Below, one piece after another: positions 34,901 to 45,954 of a stretch of 64,000 bases of DNA. The position numbers and the translations under genes were made by a program. Below the pieces are notes generated by a model. It made no database searches, was not told the origin of the DNA, and saw only the letters and a program-made list of their open reading frames with translations. How positions within the stretch are numbered: position 1 is the first letter of the stretch; each line of letters starts with the position of its first letter. The stretch covers positions 62,001 through 126,000 of the forward strand of contig CBDFIL010000001.1 of assembly GCA_965248075.1 (NCBI GenBank). The letters run 5' to 3'. Source of the stretch: VXNE01 sp965248075 (lineage in GTDB: Bacteria > Pseudomonadota > Gammaproteobacteria > Pseudomonadales > Azotimanducaceae).

Positions 34901-37900
34901 GGACACGGACGCGAACCAGGCGCCCACCTTCGCCGAAGGCGCCGCCACCACCCGTGACCTGGCCGAGAACACCGCCGTTGATACGGACTTCGACGTGCCC
35001 GTGGCGGCGACGGATGCGAACGCCGACGACACCCTGGAATACCGTCTCGGCGGTACGGACGCCTCCAGGTTCTCGATCGACGCCGCGGGCGGACAGTTGA
35101 GCACACGCCGCGGCTTCACCTACGACCACGAGGAGGATGCCAGCCACGCGGTCACCGTCACCGTCGAGGACGACCAGGGCAGCACGACCGACATCGACGT
35201 GACGATCGAGGTGACCGACCTCGACGAGCCGCCGGGCACGCCGTCCGCACCCACCCGCGCGGGCGCCACGAACAAGAGCCTGCGCATGACCTGGCCGGGG
35301 CCGGGCAACACCGGACCGGACATCGACGACTACGACTACGGCCACCGGGTGGAGTCGTCCGGCCCCAGCTGGACCAACGTGACGAACACCACGATCACGG
35401 CCCGCGAAGTCACCGTGGAGGGTCTCAGACCGGATACGCCATACGAGGTCCAGGTGCGGGCACACAATGCCGAAGGCACCAGCGCCTGGTCGGCCCCGGG
35501 CCCGGCCAGGACGAACGCCAACCGCCCGCCCGCCTTCCACGAGGGATCGCGCGCCTCCCGGAGCCTGCCGGAGAACACCTTCGGCTTTGTCGACATCGGC
35601 AGTCCCGTCGAAGCGACGGACGCGGACGACGACGATCTCAGCTACCTGCTGGAAGGCACGGACGCCGCGAGCTTCTCTCTCGACCCCACCTCCGGCCAGC
35701 TCAGCACCAGGGGCAGCGTCGACTACGACCACGAGAGCAAGTCCAGCTACCAGGTCACCGTGAAGGTCGAGGACGAATGGACCGACCTCGACAGCATCGC
35801 CGTGACCGTCGCCGTCTCCGACGTACTCGAACCTCCTGTCGCACCCGGGCGCCCGAACGCGTACGGCAAGAGCCCCTTTGCCATCGAGGTATCCTGGTCG
35901 CCGCCGGCCAACGCCGGCCGCCCGCCGATCACCGGCTACGACCTGCAGTACGGGGTCGCCGACAGCGGCAACTTCACCGCTTGGCCGCGCACTTCCGCCG
36001 GCACCGAAGAGACGATCACCGGCCTCATGCCGGAGACCACCTACGAGGTCCAGGTCCTCGCGAGGAACGCCGAAGGATCCGGCGACTGGTCGCTGTCCGG
36101 CCGCGCGACCACGCTCGTCGTCGTGCCCGTCATCGAGGACGTCTCGTTCACGTCGGATCCAGGCACGGACGACACCTACAAGCTCGCCGACACCATCGAA
36201 GTGACGGTGAAGTTCAGCGAGGATGTAACCGTGGACACGACCGGCGGGGAGCCGAAGATCGACATCGTGATCGGATCGCGGACGCGCGGAGCCCGATACG
36301 ACAGCACGTCCGGTTCCGACGAACTCATCTTCGACTACGAGGTCGAAGCCGACGACGTGGACGCGAACGGCGCCAGCATCCGCGCGAACAGCCTCGATGC
36401 CAGCGGCGGCACCATCCGCAAGCCGGGCCGGACGCTCTCGGCGAACCTCGCGCACGGCGGCGTGACCGACGACGACGACCACAACGTGGACGGCATCGTA
36501 CCCACCCTGTCCGGCACCCTCGTCAACGGCGATCGGCTGACGCTTGCCTACAGCGAATCCCTCGCCACGAGCCCGGCCCCGGCGGGCGGCGATTTCGACG
36601 TGCAGGTGGCCAGTGCCAGCCGGTCCGTATCCACGGTAGCCGTACGCGGCCAGTCGGTCCTCCTCACCCTCGCCTCCGCCGCCGCCCCGGACGAGACGGT
36701 GACGGTGGCCTACGACGGCACCGGCACCAACCCGATCCGCGACTTGGCCGGCAACCCCGCCCCGGCCATCTCCAGCCGCTCGGTAGACAACGAGACCACC
36801 GGGGTCTGCACCCGGACGACCGCGGTAGCCAGGGCCATCGCCCGAGCCGCCGGCGTCAGCACCTGCGGCGACGTGACCGCCACGCATCTCGCGGAGATGA
36901 CCGCCCTGGACGTCTCCTCGAGCAGCGTCAGCACGCTCAAGGACGGCGACTTCGACGAGCTGCCCGCCCTCACGCGGCTCACCCTGGAGGACAATTCACT
37001 CAGCGACCTGCCGGCGGACATCTTCTCCGGGCTGCCGTCCCTCGTGCGCCTCGACCTCGAGGACAACAGCTTCAGCACGCTGCCGAGCGTGTTCGCGGAC
37101 CTGAGTTCGCTGATCCTGCTCGATCTCGACGGCAACCAGCTTTCCAGCCTGCCAAGCGGCGTGTTCTCCGGGCAGACGGCGCTGAAGACGCTCTGGCTGG
37201 CCAGGAACACGTTCTCGACGTTGCCCGCCAATGCCTTTTCCGACGTTCCCACCGTCACGTGGCTCGACCTGGAGGACAACGACCTGGCGGACCTCTCGGG
37301 CAGCGCGTTCGCGGACCTGTCGGACCTCCTGGCGTTGTGGCTCCCCGGGAACGAGCTTTCGAGCCTGCCGGACGGCCTGCTGTCGGGCCTGACCGCGCTC
37401 GAGTCGCTCGACCTCGACGGGAACTCGGTCGATCCCTTGCCGATCCGCGTGACGCTGGAGCTCTCCGGCAGCCAGTTGCAGGCGAGCATTCCCGCCGGCG
37501 CTCCGTTCGAGACGTTCGTTCCCGTCCAGGTGACGAACGGTACCCTCGCCGGCGGCGTCATCGGCGTGACCGTCTCCCAGGGGGACACCGAGAGCGCCGC
37601 CGTCGCCGTGCAACGGGCGTCCGGCACCACGGCGGCCGTGACGGCGGACATCGGCCGGCTCCCGGAGCCGCCGGGGGACGACTTCGGCTACGCACTCGTG
37701 CGGTCCGACGACCTGCCGCTCGAGGTCATCGCGGGCACACGGGGCATCGTGCTGCACCCGGGTTCCCTGACTGTGGAAGAAGGCGGCTCGAACGGCTACC
37801 AGGTGGTCTTGCAGGCTCGGCCCAGTGCCGAGGTGTCGTTGGCCGTGACCACGCCGACCGGCCTCACCGCGAACCCTGACCCGCTCACCTTCAAGACGGA

Positions 37901-40198
37901 CGACTGGAACACGCCGCAGACGGTGACCCTGACCGCGGGAACGGACGCCGATACCTCCGACAACGCCGTTACGGTCACCCACCAGGCCACGGGCGGCGAC
38001 TACGCCGGCATGACCGCAAGCCTGGACGTGACCATTGCCGAAACCGTTACCGACACGAATGCGAACCCGATTATCACCAGCGACGCGGCGTTCGCCGTGA
38101 AGGAGCACGAGACGACGGTCGGCACCGTCGTCGCGACGGACGGCGACGTCGAAGACTCCGTCACCGGCTTCACGCTCGGCGGCGCCGACGGCGACCTGTT
38201 CGAGATCACCCTCGAGGGCGCCCTGCGGTTCGCTTCCCCGCCCGACCACGAGAAGCCGGAAGACGTGCGCAGCACCAGTCCGGCCAACGACGCCGACAAC
38301 AACGAGTACATCGTCTCCGCAACCGCCACGAGCGGCATCGGACCGCGCCGGCGCACCGCGACGCAGACGATCACTGTCACGGTGGAGGATGTGAACGAAC
38401 CCCCCGGACAGCCTCCGGCACCGACCGTCATCGGAGAGTTTTCGTCCAGTACCCTGCTCGTGTCTCCGGGCCGGCGCCCGATCCACAACATCGGCCCGGA
38501 GATCGACGCCTACGACCTGCAGATCCGGGAGAAGAACGTGGGCATGTTCGACGTGAAGGACATCGACGCGGCGCGGCTGCTCATCCGGGTGGTCGGTCTG
38601 GACCCGAGCACCACCTACGAGATCCAGGTGCGCGCCGGCAACGACGAAGCGGACAGTCCGTGGTCACCGTCCGGCGAGGCGACCACGTCGGAGAACTCCG
38701 GGCCGCTGCTCCTGTCCAGTGCACTGCCCGATCCCGCGACGCTGACGGCCGGCGGCGCGGCGGAGTCCTTCCACCTGCAGAGCGCGTTCACCGACCCCGA
38801 CAAAGAGTTCGTCTGGCTCGAAGCGGCCTCGCGGAACGAATCCGTGGCCACGGCGTCCCAGGAGGGACCCGCCGTCGTCGTGCGTCCACTCGCCGCCGGC
38901 ACCGCGACCATCGCGGTGACCGCCCACGATCCCCAGGATCAGACCGTCGAGGGGACGTTCACGGTCACCGTGGAGGCGCCCACCCGCTCCGACCCGACGG
39001 CCAGCATCGACTCCGCCGGCGACACCCTCACGCTGGAGTTCACCGACTCGTTCGCACTCGACGAGCGCCGTTCCTACGACGTCCGCGTCCGGCAGAAGGC
39101 GCCGGTGAGCGGTTGGGCGACGTTCTGTGGAAGCCTGCGCAACACCAGCGGCTCCGCCCGCGATCTCGACGCGTCGGTGGATCTGCCCATCGGGTCCTTT
39201 GCCGAACGGGGCATCACCTACGAGGTCCAATACCGCTACGTCGGCGAATCGTGCAGCGACTCGACGAGCGGCGGCTGGTCCCGCGTTACCGAGGCGACCG
39301 CGCCCGGTTCGAGCAGCTTCGACATCGACGTGGTCGTGGTGGGCTCCGCCTCCTCCACCTACCGCAGCGCGCTGCAGTCAGCGGCCAATACGTGGGAGCG
39401 GATCCTGACCACGAGCCTCGCGGACTTCGACTTCTCGGATCGGCCCGTACCGGCCGACGACTGCATGACCGGCCAGCCCCAGGTGAACGACACGGTGGAT
39501 GACCTGCGCATCTTCGTGCGCCTCGCCGCCATCGACGGTGTCGGCGGCACGCTGGCGTACGCAGGGCCGTGTTACCGGCGCCTGTCCTCCGGCCTGCCCG
39601 TCATCTCCACGATCACGCTCGACTCGGACGACCTCGCAGTCAGGCCCGCGTCGACGAACCGACAGACGATCCTGCACGAGATGGGGCACGCCCTCGGCTT
39701 CGGGACGCGCTGGTCACCTTCAGCCTGCTGCGGAATCCGTCCCTCAACCGCTTCGGAGATCGGATCTCACCGCCGCCCGACACGCACTTCGTGGGCCCCC
39801 TCGCCGTGGCCGCGTTCGACGCCGCCGGCGGCTCGGCCTACACGGAGGGCAAGGTCCCCGTGGAACACCTCGGGGGCGCCGGCGCTCGCGACGCGCACTG
39901 GCGGGAGTCCGTCCTCGAGCACGAACTCATGACTCCAACGTTTTCCTCCCGCGGGACGCAGCCTTTGAGCGCCATCACGATCCAGTCCCTGGCCGATATG
40001 GGCTACGGGGTGGACGTGACACGGGCGGAGGCCTACTCGTTGCCGTCGTTCGCCCCTGCGTTCGCGCCGCCTCTGGAAGGGGCCGGCGAGCCCGTGCCGG
40101 GGAACTGCATTGTCACGTCGGACTCCCGCACCGTCGATGACGCCCGACGCATCCTCCTGCCGCCGGATACCGTAACGGTCCGGCCCCCGGATCGCTGA
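31948..40198 (+). pseudogene. Giant FN3/cadherin/LRR metalloprotease-like protein 3 (two frameshifts)
   Basis: Reassembled it would be about 2,750 aa. In order: signal (ICLTLTMLAVLL), PWLLRARWWRQLP, alternating FN3 and cadherin modules with a poly-Gly linker near 33031-33115, seven or more FN3 in all, two SwmB-like domains (36130-36810), leucine-rich repeats (36890-37450), another cadherin and FN3, a Big-like domain and a metzincin-like end (LHEMGHALGFGTRW; LSAITIQSLADMGY). The frame changes inside a run of five CG dinucleotides (33981-33990) and again at about 39715; each is repaired by one added base (or two removed). It is probably a very large surface or secreted protein; whether the shifts are real is unresolved. 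Confidence 0.75.
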
Positions 40199-40776
40199 TG
40201 AGCCGTCCATTCGGCAGGGCGACGCGCGCCGGGACGATCCTGCTCCTGGCGGGGCTGTCCTGCCTCCCTGCCTGGGCCCGCTCGAACACGGCGGTCCCGC
40301 AGCCGCCACCGTGCCGGCCAACCTCGGCGACCCTGCCCCACGACGCCACACTCGCCGGAGCGCACGGTCGGTACCGCCTGACCCTGGCCGCGCACGCCGG
40401 CGGTGCGTACGTTACCGGCACGCTCACGCTGGTCCCGTCGCCATCCGGAAGGGAAGCCCTGGGGCCCGCCTCGACGCCGCTCCAGGGCGCGACGGACATC
40501 GATCTCCGGGCGGTCGGCGCCCATCCCATCGGGGATCCCGCCGCAACCGACCCGGACGCACCCGGCGTGCTGGTGCTCGAGTTCGATCGCGACGGCGAAC
40601 GCCACATCCTGCTGCGCCTCGGCTCCGATGCCAATCGCCGCGACGAGATGCTCTACGATGGCGGCCACACCGTGCTCCGGGTCCGCGAGATCGGCGAGGG
40701 TGGCTTCGCGGGAACGTGGGACAGCGAAGCCCGACTTGCCTTCGCCGAGGGCCACTTCTGCGCAACAGGACCGTAG
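40198..40776 (+). CDS. Exported hypothetical protein
   Basis: The ATG overlaps the stop of the giant FN3 gene (TGATG), so the two are translationally coupled. The 192-aa product begins with a signal peptide (TILLLAGLSCLPAWA). The mature part (GRYRLTLAAHAGGAYVTGTL, VLVLEFDRDGERHILLRLG, GGFAGTWDSEARLAF) looks like a small beta-rich domain. No family is recognised. The coupling suggests it works with the surface protein. Confidence 0.65.
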   Translation: MSRPFGRATRAGTILLLAGLSCLPAWARSNTAVPQPPPCRPTSATLPHDATLAGAHGRYRLTLAAHAGGAYVTGTLTLVPSPSGREALGPASTPLQGATDIDLRAVGAHPIGDPAATDPDAPGVLVLEFDRDGERHILLRLGSDANRRDEMLYDGGHTVLRVREIGEGGFAGTWDSEARLAFAEGHFCATGP

Positions 40777-40795
40777 CCCCGGTGCAGCCCCTTGT

Positions 40796-42627
40796 CCAAT
40801 GAGAAAGTGAGGGTGAAATCGTCCGATCCGTGAAGTTGCGGGGGTCGGATGTCCTTATGGCGATTCGAGGGATGATCGGGTCACTGCGGTGGCTGGTCAA
40901 GCGCCGGATTGGGCTTGGGAGCGTAGGCGTTCGGGCATGCGAGGTGGTCGGTGGCGGGTCAAGGGCGAGCGCGACGCGGGCACGGCGGCGGGGCTGGCGA
41001 AGCGGTGTTGCCTGGTGTCGGCGGCGGGTTCGGGCACGGCGTCGAGGCGTCGCGGTCGGCGCAGCGGACCCTTGACGCGCCTGACGGGAGAGTACCCTGG
41101 GAGGCAGGGATCGGCGGTCGTCGCGGCTGATCGGGGATGGGTGCCGAGCGGCGGGGAACATTCCTTCCCGGCGAGCCACCCGACCGCCGAACCCTGCCTC
41201 CCGGCGAGGGCGGGGGTTCGGGGGCTGGCCCCCGGCGCGGGGCTGCGGCACGGCGTTCGGAGTCGCGACGCTCATCCGGCGGCGCGCGCCGGGGCCATGC
41301 CGGCGGCAATGCGCAGGAACAGCGCGCGGCGCTCGGTCTGGACGCGGCGCGCGGCGTGGAGGTCGGTCTCCGCGGCGGCGGCCGCGTCGAGCAGGGCGAA
41401 GTCCATGCCCGGCTTGAGATACACCTGCGCGTTCGGGAGCGAGCGGAACCTGGCGTAGGGGGTCATGACGTCACGGGCGAGGTACTTGCGACGGACCTTG
41501 CCGGCGTCGTCGCGGTACTCCGTGGCGAACAGGCACGGCCGGTGGAAGTTGAGGAACGGCGACAGGGTGCCGTGGGCGAAGCGGCTCACGTCGGGCGCGA
41601 AGCGTTGCGGGATGTGGTCGTGACCGAACCACCTGCGCACGACGCTGGCGTTTTTGCCCTCGACGAGGGCGTTGTCGTTGGAGGTGCGGGCGCGGGACTT
41701 GGTGAACCGCTCGACGCGGAGCTTTTCGAGCAATTCGGCGACGCGGTGGTTGATGTACTCGCTGCCGTTGTCCGCGTGGAAGCCGAGGATGCGGAACGGG
41801 AACGACAGCAGCAGGCCTTCGAGCAGCGGCAGAAGGAAGCGCTCCGAGATGCCGGCCACGGCGCCGACAAACTCGTACTGGGTGACCTCGTCCACCAGGT
41901 TGATCAGGTAGAGGCCCTTGACGCCGTCGCGGTCCCCCTGGTGGACGGTGTCCACGCGCACGTGTCCCGGCCGGCCCTCGGGCTCCGGGGCCTGGCGCAG
42001 GCCGATGGCCACGGCCGTCCCCTGCGTCTTCGTCCACACGGTGCGCTTCGCGCGGTACGTCGCGGAGCCGCGCAGGTTGTAGACGTGGCCGTTGGAGATC
42101 GTCGCGAGGCGCTCGAAGCGCGGGTCGCCGAACACCTCGAACTGGCGCCGCAGGACCTCGCGCGTGGCCAGCCCGGACATCTGCCCGTAGGCCTCGTCGA
42201 CCTCCGCCAGCAGCCGGATGTCCGCCGCCGTGTACTTGCGCGCGAACGGCCGCCCCCGGCTGCCGCCGCGGCGGTCCCGGACCGCGCCGGTCTCGCGCCA
42301 CTGCCGGACCAGGCGCTCCGTCTGCTGAAGCGAGATGCCCGTCGCGGCGACGAGGAACTTGAGAACCACGCCCTTGTCGTGCTTGCCGAGATGCCGGTAG
42401 CCGAAGCGGTCCAGCGTGTCCCGGACGAAGCCGTAGGCCTCTTCGCGGTCCCGCGGTTGGAAGTCCACAGCCTCGTTGCCTTCGACGAAGGCGCAAAGCT
42501 GTCCGATTGTGCGTAGCCGCCGCGTCTGGATGTCCACGATCATCACCGAATGATGCGCCGGACACCCGCTTCACCCTCACTTCGCGTTGGAATCGCTGCT
42601 TCGCTTCACCCTCACTTCGCGTTGGAA
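40796..42627 (-). mobile_element. Insertion sequence with rve/DDE transposase and repeated termini
   Basis: The motif AAGTGAGGGTGAA occurs at the left end (40805-40817) and twice in inverted orientation at the right end (42570-42582 and 42605-42617), 35 bases apart, each near CCAA/TTGG. One leftward transposase gene fills 41272-42546; 40820-41271 holds no credible gene. The precise outer ends and target duplication could not be fixed. The doubled right end may be a transposase-binding array or a trace of a second insertion. Confidence 0.7.
41272..42546 (-). CDS. Integrase-core (rve) transposase
   Basis: This 424-aa protein starts MMIVDIQTRRLRTIGQL. A helix-turn-helix region (GISLQQTERLVRQWRETG) precedes a DDE core: VRVDTVHQGD, FHADNGSEYINH and NDNALVEGKNASVVRRWFG. 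The arrangement is that of IS481-like or unclassified (ISNCY) transposases of about 420 aa; the exact family is not assigned. It appears intact. Confidence 0.85.
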   Translation of the reverse strand: MMIVDIQTRRLRTIGQLCAFVEGNEAVDFQPRDREEAYGFVRDTLDRFGYRHLGKHDKGVVLKFLVAATGISLQQTERLVRQWRETGAVRDRRGGSRGRPFARKYTAADIRLLAEVDEAYGQMSGLATREVLRRQFEVFGDPRFERLATISNGHVYNLRGSATYRAKRTVWTKTQGTAVAIGLRQAPEPEGRPGHVRVDTVHQGDRDGVKGLYLINLVDEVTQYEFVGAVAGISERFLLPLLEGLLLSFPFRILGFHADNGSEYINHRVAELLEKLRVERFTKSRARTSNDNALVEGKNASVVRRWFGHDHIPQRFAPDVSRFAHGTLSPFLNFHRPCLFATEYRDDAGKVRRKYLARDVMTPYARFRSLPNAQVYLKPGMDFALLDAAAAAETDLHAARRVQTERRALFLRIAAGMAPARAAG

Positions 42628-42881
42628 AGTTCGTGCAGTAGCGCGAAGGGACGAATCGGACTATGGTGGCCGCCCTGTGGCACGAACGCGACCCCGCTTT
42701 TGCGGGCGCACAGGGAGTCCGACGGGAATGGTGCTCTTCAAGGGGGCGCGAAACCCGGCATCGCCAATGCGCGGTGCGTCCGTTGTATGGCCCCCGCCAG
42801 CGCGCGCCACTCTCGGCCGGTCACCCCGGCCCTCGTTCCCAACCGTCCCATGCAGTATCTGAATCGGTTATGGAGAAGCCC

Positions 42882-45203
42882 ATGAAAACCCTGTCCGCCG
42901 GCCTGGCCGGTCTCATCACCCTCGCGCTGCCGCAGGCGGCATTCGCGCAGGAAACGGCCGAGTGGGCCGGAAACGTCATCGAAGAAGTGATCGTCACCGC
43001 CACCAAGCGCGAGGAGTCCATCCAGGACGTCCCCATCGCCGTATCCGCCTTCACTGGCGAGGACCTCAGCGCCCGCGGCGTCGAGGATCTGTACGGCCTC
43101 GCGGAAGTCGCGCCGTCGATCGCCGTCTACAGTTCCAACAGCACCTCCAACGGCGGCACGCTGCGCATCCGCGGCGTCGGCACCACCGGCAACAATCCCG
43201 GGCTCGAAGCGGCGGTCGGCACGTTCGTCGACGGCATCTACCGCTCGCGCGCCGGCCTCGCCTTCAACGACCTGACGGACATCGACCGCGTGGAGATACT
43301 GCGCGGTCCCCAGGGCACGCTGTTCGGCAAGAACACCGTCGCCGGAGCGGTCAACATCATCACGCGCAAGCCGGAATTCGAGAACACGCTGGACTTGACG
43401 CTGGGCGCGGGAGACCTCGACTCCGGGGAAGTCGGCGTCGTCGGCAACGGCGTCCTGTCCGACGTGCTCGCGGCGCGGGTCAGCTACGGCTATCGCAAGC
43501 GCGACGGCTTCTACGAGAACATCGACACCGGTGACGCCTACGACGACCGCAGCCGGCACAACGTCCGCATGCAGCTCCTGTGGACGCCGAACGACGACGT
43601 CGAGGTGCGCATCATCGGCGACCGCACGGAGCGGAACGAGACGTGCTGTCCCGCGGCGTTCTGGATTCCCGGGCCCACGAGCGCCGTCGTAGCCGCCCTC
43701 GGCGGCGACATCACTCCGTTCGAGGTCGGCGGCAGCCCTCGGGTGGGCGTGAACTACGAGCCCTACGAGAACGTCAGGGACCAGGGTCTGTCGGTCGACG
43801 TGCTGTGGGAGATGGTCAACGGCACCAGGTTCCGTTCGATCACCGCCCGGCGCGACTACGAGGTCGCCCGGGGCCAGGACATCGACTTCACCAGCGCCGA
43901 CATCCTGCACCCGCAGGACACCGACGAGTCCTTCGAGAATATCTCCCAGGAGTTCCAGCTCTACGGCGAAACCGACAGCCTGTCCTGGCTGGTCGGCGCC
44001 TACATGTACACCGAGGATCTCGAGTCCACCGAGTACATCGTCCTGTCCAACGACGGGGGCAACTACATCGGCTTCCTGTTCGGCAACCCGGCGGTCGCGC
44101 CGCTCTTCATGGGCGACCCGGCCGGGCGTGGCGTTCCGGGTCAGGGGTACGACGCCGTCTTCTTCTCGGAGACCGAAGGCTGGTCCCTCTTTACGCACAA
44201 CACGTGGCACGCGAGCGAGCGGTTCGACGTGACCCTCGGGCTCCGCTATTCGACCGAGGAGAAGGACGCCGGGGCCATCATCAACGGTGCCGCCTTCGGG
44301 GAAGTGATCAACGACCCGTTCTGCATACCCTTCGGCGGGATCTCGGCGTTCTTCAGTCTGTGCGACAACCCGAGCTTCAACAGCAAGGAGGAGGAGAACG
44401 AGGTCACGGGCACGTTCAAGGGCGCCTGGGCGGTCAACGAGGAGGTCAACGTCTACGCGAGCTACAGCCGCGGCTACAAGGCCGGCGGCTTCAACCTCGA
44501 CCAGGAAGCCGTCGGCTTCCGGGGCGCGGACGGCAACTTCGTGGACCAGAGCCGCTTCAACCCCGAGACCTCGGACTCCTACGAACTCGGCGTGAAGGCG
44601 CGCGCCCTGGACGGCCGCCTGACGGTGAACAGCGCCCTCTTCCATACGACGTTCGACGACTTCCAGCTCAATACCTTCACCGGTCTCGGCTTCACGGTCG
44701 GCAACGTGAAGGAGGTCACCTCCCAGGGCCTCGAGGTCGAATCCATGCTGGCACTCGGCGGTGGCGTATTCCTGACCGCCGGTTTCACCTACGCGGACGC
44801 GCGCTACGGGGACGGCCTCATCGCGGCCAACGCGCACCTCGAGGACAACCGGGTGACGCAGTCGCCGCTGTGGCAGAGCAGCGTGTCGGTCTTCCTCGAC
44901 CGCGAGATTCCGAACTCCAGCTGGCGCTTCCTGCTCAACGCGAACTGGTCGCACATCGGCGAGGCCAACACCGGCTCCGACCTCGATCCCGAAAAGGTGC
45001 GCGCGGCGTTCAACCTCCTCAATGCGCAGTTCGGCGTGCGCAGCGCGGACGGACGTTACGAAGCGATCGTCTGGGGCCGAAACCTCACCGACAAGCAGAC
45101 GAACGTCCTGGTGTTCGACTCCGTCTTCCAGGGCGGTAGCTGGCACACCTTCGTGAACCCGCCGCGCACGGCCGGGGTGACGCTGAAGATCAGCCTGCTT
45201 TGA
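42882..45203 (+). CDS. TonB-dependent outer-membrane receptor
   Basis: The start MKTLSAGLAGLITLALPQAAFA is preferred because GGAG sits 7-8 bases before it; ATG 42870 is an alternative. After the signal peptide comes a TonB-box-like segment (EEVIVTATKREES), the plug domain (LRIRGVGTTGNNPG, VDGIYRSRAGLAF, VEILRGPQGTLFGKN, GAVNIITRKP) and the 22-strand barrel to residue 773. It imports a ligand using TonB energy; the ligand is unknown. The type resembles receptors often annotated for polycyclic or terpenoid uptake. An IS lies just upstream and may affect its promoter. Confidence 0.93.
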   Translation: MKTLSAGLAGLITLALPQAAFAQETAEWAGNVIEEVIVTATKREESIQDVPIAVSAFTGEDLSARGVEDLYGLAEVAPSIAVYSSNSTSNGGTLRIRGVGTTGNNPGLEAAVGTFVDGIYRSRAGLAFNDLTDIDRVEILRGPQGTLFGKNTVAGAVNIITRKPEFENTLDLTLGAGDLDSGEVGVVGNGVLSDVLAARVSYGYRKRDGFYENIDTGDAYDDRSRHNVRMQLLWTPNDDVEVRIIGDRTERNETCCPAAFWIPGPTSAVVAALGGDITPFEVGGSPRVGVNYEPYENVRDQGLSVDVLWEMVNGTRFRSITARRDYEVARGQDIDFTSADILHPQDTDESFENISQEFQLYGETDSLSWLVGAYMYTEDLESTEYIVLSNDGGNYIGFLFGNPAVAPLFMGDPAGRGVPGQGYDAVFFSETEGWSLFTHNTWHASERFDVTLGLRYSTEEKDAGAIINGAAFGEVINDPFCIPFGGISAFFSLCDNPSFNSKEEENEVTGTFKGAWAVNEEVNVYASYSRGYKAGGFNLDQEAVGFRGADGNFVDQSRFNPETSDSYELGVKARALDGRLTVNSALFHTTFDDFQLNTFTGLGFTVGNVKEVTSQGLEVESMLALGGGVFLTAGFTYADARYGDGLIAANAHLEDNRVTQSPLWQSSVSVFLDREIPNSSWRFLLNANWSHIGEANTGSDLDPEKVRAAFNLLNAQFGVRSADGRYEAIVWGRNLTDKQTNVLVFDSVFQGGSWHTFVNPPRTAGVTLKISLL

Positions 45204-45209
45204 CGGACC

Positions 45210-45236
45210 AGCGGCCCGGCCGAGCGCCGGGCCGCT
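45210..45236. terminator. Bidirectional terminator hairpin
   Basis: AGCGGCCCGGC-CGAGC-GCCGGGCCGCT is a perfect 11-bp stem in the 37-base gap between the convergent TonB receptor and amidotransferase genes. No clear U-tract follows on either side. Confidence 0.65.
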
Positions 45237-45240
45237 GCCC

Positions 45241-45954
45241 TCATCCGGAAGCGATGGCGCGCAGGTTGCGGTACAGCGTGCGGGCATCCCTGCGAAAGTC
45301 CGCCAGCCGGTCCGCGACCCCGTGCCGCAGCCGCGGCAATGCGTCCTCCCCCAACGCCCGCCGCAGCGAATCCGCGTAGGCCGGAATCGCGCTCCACTCG
45401 TCCACCGTATCGGCTCCGATCTCGACGTGGTACTGCAGCCCGAATGCCAGCGACCCATGGCGGAACGCCTGCACGCGACAATCCGCGGAACCGGCAAGGA
45501 GCGTGGCGCCCTCCGGCAACCGCGTCACCTCCGCCCCGTGCCATTGCAGCACCGTCACGGGATCCGGGAGACCCCGCAGCAGCGCGTCCGACCTTCCCTC
45601 CGGCGTCCGTTCCACTGTCATGACGCCCACTTCCGACGTCCCGGGCTCCACCGTTCCCCCGAGGGCGTCCGCCAGCAGTTGATGGCCGAGGCAGATGCCG
45701 AGGAAGGGCCGCCGCATCGCCGCGACGAATTCGCGGATGGCCGCCTTCTCCGTGACGAGCCACGGGTAGGCTTTCTCCTCCCAGACATCCTGCGGCCCGC
45801 CCATGACGAGCATGCAGTCGTAGGGGGCGAGGTTCGGGATCGCCTCGTCCCCGTCGAGGTGCACGACATCCCAGCGCACGCCGTCCTCGCGAAAGAAGTC
45901 GCGGAACGTTCCCGGGTGCTCGACGTCGACGTGCTGCAGGACGAGGACCCTCAT
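45241..45954 (-). CDS. Class I glutamine amidotransferase-like protein
   Basis: This 237-aa protein starts MRVLVLQHVDVEHPG; its ATG overlaps the upstream stop by 4 bases. It has the GATase1 triad: Cys88 in GICLGHQLLADALGG, and the His-x-Glu pair in LQYHVEIG. The set LVMGGPQDVWEE is also typical. Stand-alone members of this family (GMP synthase-like) hydrolyse glutamine or gamma-glutamyl compounds. The partner or substrate is unknown; the co-transcribed gene is a peptidase. Confidence 0.88.
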   Translation of the reverse strand: MRVLVLQHVDVEHPGTFRDFFREDGVRWDVVHLDGDEAIPNLAPYDCMLVMGGPQDVWEEKAYPWLVTEKAAIREFVAAMRRPFLGICLGHQLLADALGGTVEPGTSEVGVMTVERTPEGRSDALLRGLPDPVTVLQWHGAEVTRLPEGATLLAGSADCRVQAFRHGSLAFGLQYHVEIGADTVDEWSAIPAYADSLRRALGEDALPRLRHGVADRLADFRRDARTLYRNLRAIASG

